Positions 43,125-51,191 of a stretch of 64,000 nucleotides of DNA are shown piece after piece (within the stretch, counting starts at the first letter, position 1; each line of letters opens with the position of its first letter). Origin of the DNA: Litoribacillus peritrichatus (GTDB taxonomy: Bacteria; Pseudomonadota; Gammaproteobacteria; Pseudomonadales; Litoribrevibacteraceae); the NCBI RefSeq assembly GCF_039537985.1, contig NZ_BAABBN010000004.1, forward strand, positions 1,692,492 through 1,756,491. Direction: 5' to 3'. A program made the position numbers and the translations under genes. Under the pieces are notes generated by a model. It made no database searches. It saw nothing but the letters and a program-made list of their open reading frames with translations, and had not been told where the DNA came from.

Positions 43125-45395
43125 ATGAATAACAATATTTCGGTCATGAAACGAGATGGGCGCTGTGAGCCTATTGATTTAGATAAAATCCATAAAGTCA
43201 TTGAGTGGGCTGCAAAAGGCTTGGACAATGTCTCCGTTTCAGAAGTTGAGTTGAAATCTCACATTCAATTTTTTAACGGCATCAAAACCGAAGATATTCA
43301 CGAAACACTTATTAAGTCAGCCGCTGACCTAATTTCGCAAGACACACCGGATTACCAATTCCTGGCTGCGCGTCTTTCTATTTTCCACTTGCGCAAAAAA
43401 GCATTTGGTCGTTTCGAACCACCTCGCCTATACGATCACGTCGTAAAAATGGTGAACGATAACCGATACGATAACCACTTGCTTGAAGACTACACAGAAG
43501 CTGAATTCGATCAAATGAACGAGTTCATGGATCACTGGCGAGACATGGACTTCAGCTACGCAGCGGTAAAACAGCTCGAAGGCAAATATTTGGTTCAAAA
43601 TCGGGTTTCCGGCGAAATTTACGAAAGCCCGCAGATCTTATACATCTTAATTGGCGCATGTTTATTTGCCAGCTATGAAAAAGACCGTCGTCTGGACTTC
43701 ATCAAGCGATTTTATGACGCGGTATCTCAGTTTAAGTTATCTTTGCCCACGCCAATCATGGCAGGTGTTCGTACACCAACGCGTCAATTCAGTTCATGCG
43801 TTCTGATTGAAACAGGCGACTCCTTGGATTCCATTAACGCATCTGCGGCATCCATTGTTAAATACGTCAGCCAGCGTGCGGGCATTGGTATTAACGCCGG
43901 CCGAATTCGTGCTTTGGGTAGCCCGATTCGCGGCGGGGAAGCCTTCCATACTGGCTGTATTCCTTTCTACAAGCACTTTCAGACAGCCGTTAAAAGCTGC
44001 TCTCAAGGGGGGGTTCGTGGCGGCGCTGCAACCCTGTTTTACCCATTATGGCACCTGGAAGTTGAATCCCTGCTTGTATTGAAAAACAACCGGGGCGTTG
44101 AGGAAAACCGAGTTCGCCACATGGACTACGGCGTTCAATTCAACCGTTTGATGTATCAGCGCCTGATCAAAGGCGGCAACATAACCTTGTTCAGTCCCTC
44201 TGACACACCGGGCCTGTATGATGCATTCTTTGAAGATCAAGAAAAGTTCGAAGAGCTGTACCTGAAGTACGAAGCCGATGACTCCATTCGTAAAAAGTCG
44301 ATCAAGGCAATTGAGCTTTTCTCCTTATTTGCTCAAGAGCGTGCCAGCACGGGTCGTATTTATTTGCAAAACGTGGATCACTGCAATACCCACAGCCCGT
44401 TCGACCCAGCTCAGGCACCGATCCGCCAGAGCAACCTGTGTCTAGAAATTGCATTGCCAACCAAACCATTAGACAGCATTGATGATCCAAACGGTGAGAT
44501 TGCGCTTTGTACACTTGCCGCATTCAACTTGGGTGCATTGGAGAACCTGGACGAGCTGGAAGAACTGTCTGACTTGATCGTAAGAGCGTTGGACAGCCTG
44601 TTGAGCTACCAGGATTACCCAATTAAAGCAGCAGAAACAGCCAGTCTGAGTCGTCGTACATTAGGCGTCGGGGTCATCAATTACGCGTACTACCTTGCTA
44701 AAAACTACAAGCGTTACTCTGATGGTTCTGCTAACAAACTGACTCATAAAACATTTGAAGCCATTCAATACAATCTATTGAAAGCATCGTGTAACTTAGC
44801 CAAAGAACAAGGCGCATGTGATAAGTTCAGCGAGACCACATACGCGCAAGGCATTCTTCCGATTGATACCTACCGGAAGGAATTGGACGACGTCTGTGCA
44901 GAGCCCCTGCATCAGGATTGGGAAACCTTACGCAAGGACATCAAAGAGCACGGTCTGCGTAACAGCACCCTGACAGCATTGATGCCCTCTGAAACATCGT
45001 CCCAGATCAGTAATGCAACCAATGGTATTGAACCACCTCGTGGCCTGATCAGTATCAAAGCCAGTAAAGACGGTATTCTTAAGCAAGTTGTCCCGAACAT
45101 CGACGAGCACAGAAATGAATACGAGTTACTATGGACCATTCCAAGTAACGACGGTTATTTACAGCTGGTTGGCATCATGCAAAAGTTTGTAGATCAGGCG
45201 ATCTCGGCAAATACCAACTACGACCCGGCCAAATTTACAGACGGTAAAGTACCAATCAAAACTATTTTGAAAGACATACTTACCGCATATAAGTTAGGTG
45301 TTAAAACGCTTTATTATCACAATACCCGTGATGGTGCGAGTGATGACCACAGCGGTGGTGATGATGGCTGCGAAGGCGGCGCATGTAAGATTTAA
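43125..45395 (+). CDS. nrdA: Class Ia ribonucleoside-diphosphate reductase alpha subunit
   Basis: The 756-residue large subunit reduces NDPs to dNDPs. An N-terminal ATP-cone (VMKRDGRCEPIDLDKIHKVI) gives dATP overall control. Active-site cysteines are in FSSCVLIE, NVDHCNTHSPFDPA (thiyl radical) and RQSNLCLEIALPT. The tail DDGCEGGACKI carries the shuttle cysteine pair reduced by thioredoxin/glutaredoxin. Close to E. coli NrdA (761 residues). CAGG precedes ATG 43125. It heads nrdA-nrdB-ferredoxin with NrdR boxes upstream. Confidence 0.97.
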   Translation: MNNNISVMKRDGRCEPIDLDKIHKVIEWAAKGLDNVSVSEVELKSHIQFFNGIKTEDIHETLIKSAADLISQDTPDYQFLAARLSIFHLRKKAFGRFEPPRLYDHVVKMVNDNRYDNHLLEDYTEAEFDQMNEFMDHWRDMDFSYAAVKQLEGKYLVQNRVSGEIYESPQILYILIGACLFASYEKDRRLDFIKRFYDAVSQFKLSLPTPIMAGVRTPTRQFSSCVLIETGDSLDSINASAASIVKYVSQRAGIGINAGRIRALGSPIRGGEAFHTGCIPFYKHFQTAVKSCSQGGVRGGAATLFYPLWHLEVESLLVLKNNRGVEENRVRHMDYGVQFNRLMYQRLIKGGNITLFSPSDTPGLYDAFFEDQEKFEELYLKYEADDSIRKKSIKAIELFSLFAQERASTGRIYLQNVDHCNTHSPFDPAQAPIRQSNLCLEIALPTKPLDSIDDPNGEIALCTLAAFNLGALENLDELEELSDLIVRALDSLLSYQDYPIKAAETASLSRRTLGVGVINYAYYLAKNYKRYSDGSANKLTHKTFEAIQYNLLKASCNLAKEQGACDKFSETTYAQGILPIDTYRKELDDVCAEPLHQDWETLRKDIKEHGLRNSTLTALMPSETSSQISNATNGIEPPRGLISIKASKDGILKQVVPNIDEHRNEYELLWTIPSNDGYLQLVGIMQKFVDQAISANTNYDPAKFTDGKVPIKTILKDILTAYKLGVKTLYYHNTRDGASDDHSGGDDGCEGGACKI

Positions 45396-45490
45396 TCTTA
45401 CAAACTTAATAGCAAAAACCAATGGGGCGGCCCGCCGTCTCATTGGAACATTCAAAAAATACTATTTCCGTGTTCGTTTGGACCCAGCAA

Positions 45491-46621
45491 ATGCAGTACA
45501 CAATTTTTAATCGCAAGCCTGTAAACTCTTTAAAAGAGCCTATGTTTTTCGGCGAAACCGTCAACGTAGCGCGTTACGATCAGCAGAAGTACCCTATTTT
45601 CGAATCCTTAATTGAAAAGCAACTGTCTTTCTTCTGGAGACCAGAGGAAGTCGACCTATCCAAAGATCGTAAAGACTTTCAGGATCTTGCTGAACATGAA
45701 CAGCACATTTTCTTAAGTAATCTGAAATACCAAACATTACTGGACAGCATCCAGGGGCGTTCACCAAACATCGCATTACTGCCTGTTTGTTCTCTGCCAG
45801 AGCTGGAAACCTGGATTGAAACCTGGGCATTCAGCGAAACCATTCACAGCCGCAGTTACACTCACATTATTCGTAACATCAAGTCAGACCCTTCCGATGT
45901 GTTTGATGACATTGTCAGAAATGAAGAAATTCTGAAAAGGGCCGACAGCGTCAGTAAGTATTACGATGCCTTTATCGAGTACATGAACCTTTACACCATG
46001 TTTGGTTTAGGAACGCATGAAATAAACGGCAAGCCGATTGATGTGACCTTATTTGAACTCAAAAAGCGTCTTTACCTGTGCCTGGTTTCCGTTAATGTAC
46101 TGGAAGCAATTCGTTTTTACGTCAGCTTTGCCTGCAGTTTCGCCTTTGCTGAACGAGCATTAATGGAAGGCAACGCTAAGGTCATTAAACTCATTGCCCG
46201 CGACGAAGCACTCCATTTAACAGGCACACAGCACATGCTGAACATCATGGCCAGCGGCCAGGATGATGAAGAAATGGCACGAGTTGCTGAAGAATGTAAG
46301 CAGGAAGCGGAAGAAATTTTTATTGAAGCTGCCGAGCAAGAAAAACAGTGGGCTGAATATCTGTTCAAAGACGGCTCCATGATCGGTCTGAACAAAGACA
46401 TTCTTTGTCAGTACGTTGAATACATCACTAACATTCGCATGCAAGCGGTTGGACTCAACTCTCCTTTCGATGTGAAGTCTAATCCACTGCCATGGATGAA
46501 TGCCTGGTTGGTCAGTGACAATGTACAAGTCGCACCGCAAGAGTCTGAGATTAGCTCATACCTGGTGGGCCAGGTTGACAGCGAAGTATCTGCGGATGAC
46601 TTTGACGACTTTGACCTGTAA
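45491..46621 (+). CDS. nrdB: Class Ia ribonucleotide reductase beta subunit
   Basis: The 376-residue di-iron tyrosyl-radical subunit has the exact E. coli length. LSNLKYQTLLDSIQGRSPN, WAFSETIHSRSYTHIIRNI (iron ligands and the radical Tyr), LKKRLYLCLVSVNVLEAIRFYVSFACSFAFAER, and LIARDEALHLTGTQHML hold the iron ligands. The C-terminal SSYLVGQVDSEV...DFDL tail docks to NrdA. The frame opens at 45422 in poor sequence, but ATG 45491 gives MQYTIFNRKPVN, the family start. Confidence 0.97.
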   Translation: MQYTIFNRKPVNSLKEPMFFGETVNVARYDQQKYPIFESLIEKQLSFFWRPEEVDLSKDRKDFQDLAEHEQHIFLSNLKYQTLLDSIQGRSPNIALLPVCSLPELETWIETWAFSETIHSRSYTHIIRNIKSDPSDVFDDIVRNEEILKRADSVSKYYDAFIEYMNLYTMFGLGTHEINGKPIDVTLFELKKRLYLCLVSVNVLEAIRFYVSFACSFAFAERALMEGNAKVIKLIARDEALHLTGTQHMLNIMASGQDDEEMARVAEECKQEAEEIFIEAAEQEKQWAEYLFKDGSMIGLNKDILCQYVEYITNIRMQAVGLNSPFDVKSNPLPWMNAWLVSDNVQVAPQESEISSYLVGQVDSEVSADDFDDFDL

Positions 46622-46655
46622 TGTCTGATTCCAGAAATACAGGAGTCACGTCTTA

Positions 46656-46919
46656 GTGTCAGATGAAGTCAAAGTAGAGGTAGAGGATTTAGTGCCGTTT
46701 TACGTCTCTAAATCCGAGCCTTTATTAAATAGCCTGGAAGAACACGATATTCGAATAGAATACCAATGCCGTTCAGGCTATTGCGGCGCATGTCGAGTCA
46801 CCCTGCTGGAAGGTCGGGTGGATTACGACGAGCCACCCTTGGCGTTTATCAAAGAAAATGAAATTCTTACCTGCTGCTGCAAAGCAATCACCGACCTGAA
46901 AATAATGAGACCGCTGTGA
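46656..46919 (+). CDS. 2Fe-2S ferredoxin (YfaE-like)
   Basis: An 87-residue plant-type ferredoxin. The cluster motif is CRSGYCGACRVTLLEG, with the fourth ligand in EILTCCCKAI. In E. coli YfaE the same position after nrdB serves assembly and maintenance of the NrdB di-iron tyrosyl cofactor, and I infer the same here. The start is GTG 46656, with AGGAG about 11 bases upstream and 34 bases after nrdB. Confidence 0.93.
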   Translation: MSDEVKVEVEDLVPFYVSKSEPLLNSLEEHDIRIEYQCRSGYCGACRVTLLEGRVDYDEPPLAFIKENEILTCCCKAITDLKIMRPL

Positions 46920-46931
46920 TTTTCAAACGCA

Positions 46932-47197
46932 TCAGACAATTCGCTTATGGCTTTTAACGTATTCAATCGCTTCTTTCACAGCATTTTCTACGTCATCAAA
47001 TAGCTGGGTTCGCTCTTCGGGCGACAGATAAAACACAAAGTCCACCGCATACCGAATGTATCGAGGCGATAGCTGATTCAACGCCACACAGGCAATATCC
47101 ACCATTGTATCCAGATCCACATCACGCCCTAGCTTCTCATAGATTTTTTCTTCCACCATGGTTTCTACATAATTCTGTATCTGATCGGTTAAACTCA
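46932..47197 (-). CDS. ComFB-like protein
   Basis: An 88-residue helical protein resembling the late-competence ComFB domain (PF10719): YVETMVEEKIYEKLG, DTMVDIACVALNQLSPRYIRYAVDFVFYL. The ALNxLxPRY stretch is the family hallmark, while the zinc-type cysteines of Bacillus ComFB are absent. Some cyanobacterial ComFB proteins were recently described as cyclic di-GMP receptors, so a signalling role is possible here. GTG 47204 opens the frame, but ATG 47197 has AAGGAG at the right distance. Converges with the ferredoxin gene. Confidence 0.7.
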
Positions 47198-47267
47198 TAA
47201 CCACTCCTTTCTTGCCTTAGAGCCAAAGGGTCTACACTTACCACTCTTAAGGCCACGTTAATGAATC

Positions 47268-47345
47268 AAACGATCATTTTCCGGACAGATAGAAACGATC
47301 ATTATTCATACAAGCCAAGTACATTATTTGTTCAATATTGAACAA
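47268..47345. promoter_or_regulatory. Direct repeats and 18-bp palindrome before the M61 peptidase
   Basis: AAACGATCATT occurs twice, 25 bases apart (47268-47278, 47293-47303), followed by the perfect palindrome TTGTTCAATATTGAACAA (47328-47345), 77 bases before the peptidase start. It lies between divergent ComFB-like and peptidase genes. Probable operators for an unidentified regulator. Confidence 0.5.
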
Positions 47346-47421
47346 GTTTAGCAAATGACTTGAAAAAGCCAGTCATTACTTATAAAACTTCGAGTATTAC
47401 TTTCCTAATTGGTTGATTCAC

Positions 47422-49227
47422 ATGTCTGAAGTTCTGTTATCCTCATACAACATTCGTTACTCAGTTGAGCTTGCCGAGCCCAATGCCCATCGGTTTCACG
47501 TTCACCTTGAAATCGATCACCCGGAAACAGAACAAATCATCCGTTTGCCTAACTGGATTCCTGGCAGCTATTTAGTTCGTGATTTCGTGAAAAACATCGT
47601 TGAGTTAGAGGCCTACTCGATCGAGTCAGGCATGAAATTACTGACCACCAAACTAGACAAGTCCAGCTGGAAGATCATCACCCATGGGAAACCGGTTCGC
47701 ATCAGCTACATCGTCTACGCTTGGGACTTATCCGTTCGCAGTGCCCATTTCGATCAAACGCACGCGTATTTCAATGGCACCAGTTTATTTCTTGAAGTCC
47801 TGGAGCACGAAAAAGAACCTTGTTTATTAACGATTGAAAAGCCGACCTCCGAGCCTTACGACACTTGGCAAGTCGCTACGTCTTTACGACCTGTCGATCA
47901 CCCTCGATATGAGTTCGGCCACTACCACGCCGAAAATTACGACGACCTGATCGACCATCCGGTAGAAATTTCAGACTTCACCCTGGCCTCGTTTGAAGCC
48001 TGCGGAGTGCAACACGACGTGGTTTTGGTCGGTAAGCATTACGCTGACACGGACAAACTTTGTCAGGACCTGAAACAAATCTGTGAATACCAGATCAACT
48101 TCTTTGAAACCCCGCCGCCAGTGGATTACTACCTGTTTATGACACTGGTTGTTGAGCAGGGTTACGGCGGCCTAGAACACAGAGCATCAACCAGCTTAAT
48201 TTCAGAGCGCTCCGATCTGCCCGCTAAAAATGCAACGGAAATCACAGAGGGTTACCGAACCTATTTAAGCCTGTGTTGCCACGAATATTTCCACACTTGG
48301 AATGTAAAGCGCATCAAACCCGCTAAGTTTTTACCTTATGACCTGACGCAGGAAGTGCACACTGAGCTTATGTGGTTGTTTGAAGGGGTAACGTCTTACT
48401 TTGACAATTTATTACTGGCCAGAAGCGGCGTCATAACCGAAGAAAGTTATCTGGAACTGCTTGGCCAGGACATCACCCGAGTTCATCGCCAAAATGGCCG
48501 TTTTCGACAAACCGTGGCGGAATCCAGCTTCGATACCTGGACCCGGTTCTACCAACAAGACGAAGGCGCCCCCAACCACATTGTAAGTTACTACGCAAAG
48601 GGCGCTTTAATCGCACTCGGGCTCGACCTGCTGATCTTAAAAGAAAGCCAACAGCAAGCGCGACTGGATGATGTCATGCGCCATCTCTGGAAACGTTACC
48701 TTGCCACAGGTTTTGGCGTTTCAGAAACCGAAATGCCAGGGCTAATAAAACAAGTCACAGGAGTCGACGTCAGTGAGTACCTTCAACAAGCCCTGCATAC
48801 TACAGACGACCTTCCCCTCAAAGACATACTGGCAGATCATGGCGTGGAACTGATCTGGTACCCAGCAGCCAGCCTCACGGACACAGGAGGTAAAAAACCT
48901 TCGACCGAATCCACCCACAGCTTAGGGGTAAGGGCCAAAGCCCACCCTATGGGTGCAGAGCTGGTGCATGTACTCGATAATATGCCAGGGCAGATCGCCG
49001 GATTATCAACAGGAGACGTAATCCTGGCAATCGACCAATTAAAGCTTGGCAAACAAGACATGGATAAAGTAATCTCCAACTTCTCCGTGGGAGATGAGAT
49101 TGAATGTCATTTCTTCAGGCGCGATCAGCTAATGGTAACCACCATAAAGCTTACGGAAAGCACATTGTCCAGTTGCTACCTCACCATTTCGGATACAAAC
49201 AAATGCCGGGAGTGGATTAAACGTTGA
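47422..49227 (+). CDS. M61 family metallopeptidase with PDZ domain
   Basis: A 601-residue glycyl-aminopeptidase-type enzyme. It has an N-terminal beta domain (RLPNWIPGSYLVRDFVKNI, YFNGTSLFLEV), a thermolysin-like catalytic domain with GYGGLEHRAS, the zinc motif HEYFH (CCHEYFHTWNVKRIKP) and third ligand Glu in LMWLFEGVTSYFD, then a PDZ domain (about 500-585: VLDNMPGQIAGLSTGDVILAID). No signal peptide is evident, so it is probably cytoplasmic. The frame opens at TTG 47413; ATG 47422 is preferred. Confidence 0.92.
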   Translation: MSEVLLSSYNIRYSVELAEPNAHRFHVHLEIDHPETEQIIRLPNWIPGSYLVRDFVKNIVELEAYSIESGMKLLTTKLDKSSWKIITHGKPVRISYIVYAWDLSVRSAHFDQTHAYFNGTSLFLEVLEHEKEPCLLTIEKPTSEPYDTWQVATSLRPVDHPRYEFGHYHAENYDDLIDHPVEISDFTLASFEACGVQHDVVLVGKHYADTDKLCQDLKQICEYQINFFETPPPVDYYLFMTLVVEQGYGGLEHRASTSLISERSDLPAKNATEITEGYRTYLSLCCHEYFHTWNVKRIKPAKFLPYDLTQEVHTELMWLFEGVTSYFDNLLLARSGVITEESYLELLGQDITRVHRQNGRFRQTVAESSFDTWTRFYQQDEGAPNHIVSYYAKGALIALGLDLLILKESQQQARLDDVMRHLWKRYLATGFGVSETEMPGLIKQVTGVDVSEYLQQALHTTDDLPLKDILADHGVELIWYPAASLTDTGGKKPSTESTHSLGVRAKAHPMGAELVHVLDNMPGQIAGLSTGDVILAIDQLKLGKQDMDKVISNFSVGDEIECHFFRRDQLMVTTIKLTESTLSSCYLTISDTNKCREWIKR

Positions 49228-49298
49228 AGTAAGCTAGACTGAGACAAACACGACTAACAATCATTTATCCAATCATAATCAAAGGGATACGATCGACT

Positions 49299-51182
49299 AT
49301 GCAGCAGTGGTTTAGCAAACGATCTCTGCGGGGAAAATTCCTGCTGATCACTATTCCTCCGATGCTATTGATTACAAGTTTGTTTGTCTTGGTATTTGCT
49401 CTAACCACCGTATCCGAATCCAAAAGATTACTTAAAGACGAAGCAGACCGCTTCTTAACCCGTTCAACCCAACTGCTAGAAAGGCCCTTGTGGTATCTTG
49501 AATCGAGCAGCGTCAAAGCCATTCTGGACACCATCAGCCGGGAAGAACGGGTCATATGCATTCGGCTGGAATCCGTTCTGGGGCCCAATGAATTCGACTT
49601 TAACAATGAATGCCAAACGGACCATGAAGATGTTTACGAAGGCAAGCGATCCATTGTTCATGAAGCCGACCTCGAATCCGATACCTTAGGCGAGCTTGAA
49701 ATCCACTTTGACCTATCCCCGGATCAAGAGGAATTAAACTCCAACATATTGACTCAACTCATGTTGCTCTGCCTGCTTTCCGGTACGCTGATCATCATGA
49801 TTTTCATCGGTTTTGGTGTCACCATCATTAAACCAATCCGGCGCGTAATGGACACCATTGAAGTCTTTGAAAAAACAGGTCAACGTGAATACTTTAACTG
49901 GAAGACAGAAGATGAATTGGGGCACTTTATTCAAGCATACAACTCCATTCAACGCCTTCAGGAGAAATTCGAGAAAAACCTGCAAGACCAACTGAGCTTT
50001 CAGCGAACGCTATTAAACGGCATCCCGAGCCCTATCGTGTACATCGACAGACAACATAACATCGTAGACTGCAACCCCTCTTTCAGTGACCTGGTTCATA
50101 TTGAAAAACTGCAAGTATTGAATCAGCCGCTTAGCGACATCATCAAAGACCTGCACCTTCACAGCGAGCTGAAAGAAACACAACACAGAGAAGAGCTTAC
50201 CGTTGACTCACATTTAGGCCAAAACTCGGGAACCATCGGAATGACCTTAATGTATTCCACCGCCCCCCTATTTGACTCTCAGGGCAACCCACAAGGTCAC
50301 GTTATTGTTTTACAGGACATCAGCGAACGTAAACGCAGCGAAGCTAAAATCCAAGAAGCCCGGGAACGCGCAGAAAAAGCGCTATCAGATCTGGAGCTGG
50401 CGCAGGACACCTTGGTTCAAACAGAGAAACTGGCCTCCCTTGGCCGGCTTGTTGCTGGTGTTGCTCACGAAATCAACACCCCGATTGGCAGCAGCGTTAC
50501 CGTATCCAGTGCCCTGCTTGATCGGGCGAAGCACTTCCGTGCAGAATTCGAAAGTGGCCAACTTAAGAAATCATCACTGATCGTTTTTATCGAAGGCGTC
50601 GAAGAAGCCGCTTCGCTACTGAACTCAAGCCTTACCAGTGCAGTGCATCTGGTACAGAACTTCAAACAGGTTGCTGCCGACCAAACCAGTTCACAACGAC
50701 GAACTTTTGACCTGAAAACAGTGCTTGAAGAAGTAATTTCAACCTTAGTTCCACGGCTGAAACATACCCGCCACTCCATCAACATAGATATTGCAACGGG
50801 CATATCACTGGACAGTTACCCAGGACCTTTAGGTCAGGTCATTACCAATTTTTTCACGAACGCAGTAAATCATGCCTTTACCGATGACAATGCTGGAACT
50901 ATGCTAATTAATGCTCAATCTCTATCGGATGATATGGTGGAGATTATTTTTGAAGACAACGGCAAAGGCATACCCGAAGAACTTCACAAGAAAGTTTTTG
51001 ATCCATTCTTTACGACTAAGATGGGCGAAGGGGGAACCGGACTAGGTTTAAACTTGGTTCACAATATTACTGTGCAGATTCTCGGTGGTACACTTACCTT
51101 GGAAAGCAATGCAAGTCACGGAACCAAATTTATTGTGAGAATACCAAAAGTTGCTCCCGTATCGGATGAGACGCAAGGATAA
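49299..51182 (+). CDS. Membrane sensor histidine kinase with PAS domain
   Basis: A 627-residue kinase with TM1 (14-36), a small periplasmic sensor (40-150), TM2 (153-178), HAMP (180-230), PAS (231-345, LLNGIPSPIVYIDRQHNIVDCNP), a coiled coil, H-box LVAGVAHEINTPIG (H390), LDSYPGPLGQVITNFFTNAVNHAF, EDNGKGIPEE and FTTKMGEGGTGLGLNLVH. It is followed 9 bases later by a receiver-DUF3369-GGDEF-EAL protein, its likely partner. Its transmitter closely matches the orphan kinase at 26513-28567. AAGGGA lies about 12 bases before ATG 49299. Confidence 0.92.
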   Translation: MQQWFSKRSLRGKFLLITIPPMLLITSLFVLVFALTTVSESKRLLKDEADRFLTRSTQLLERPLWYLESSSVKAILDTISREERVICIRLESVLGPNEFDFNNECQTDHEDVYEGKRSIVHEADLESDTLGELEIHFDLSPDQEELNSNILTQLMLLCLLSGTLIIMIFIGFGVTIIKPIRRVMDTIEVFEKTGQREYFNWKTEDELGHFIQAYNSIQRLQEKFEKNLQDQLSFQRTLLNGIPSPIVYIDRQHNIVDCNPSFSDLVHIEKLQVLNQPLSDIIKDLHLHSELKETQHREELTVDSHLGQNSGTIGMTLMYSTAPLFDSQGNPQGHVIVLQDISERKRSEAKIQEARERAEKALSDLELAQDTLVQTEKLASLGRLVAGVAHEINTPIGSSVTVSSALLDRAKHFRAEFESGQLKKSSLIVFIEGVEEAASLLNSSLTSAVHLVQNFKQVAADQTSSQRRTFDLKTVLEEVISTLVPRLKHTRHSINIDIATGISLDSYPGPLGQVITNFFTNAVNHAFTDDNAGTMLINAQSLSDDMVEIIFEDNGKGIPEELHKKVFDPFFTTKMGEGGTGLGLNLVHNITVQILGGTLTLESNASHGTKFIVRIPKVAPVSDETQG

Positions 51183-51191
51183 AATAACTAT

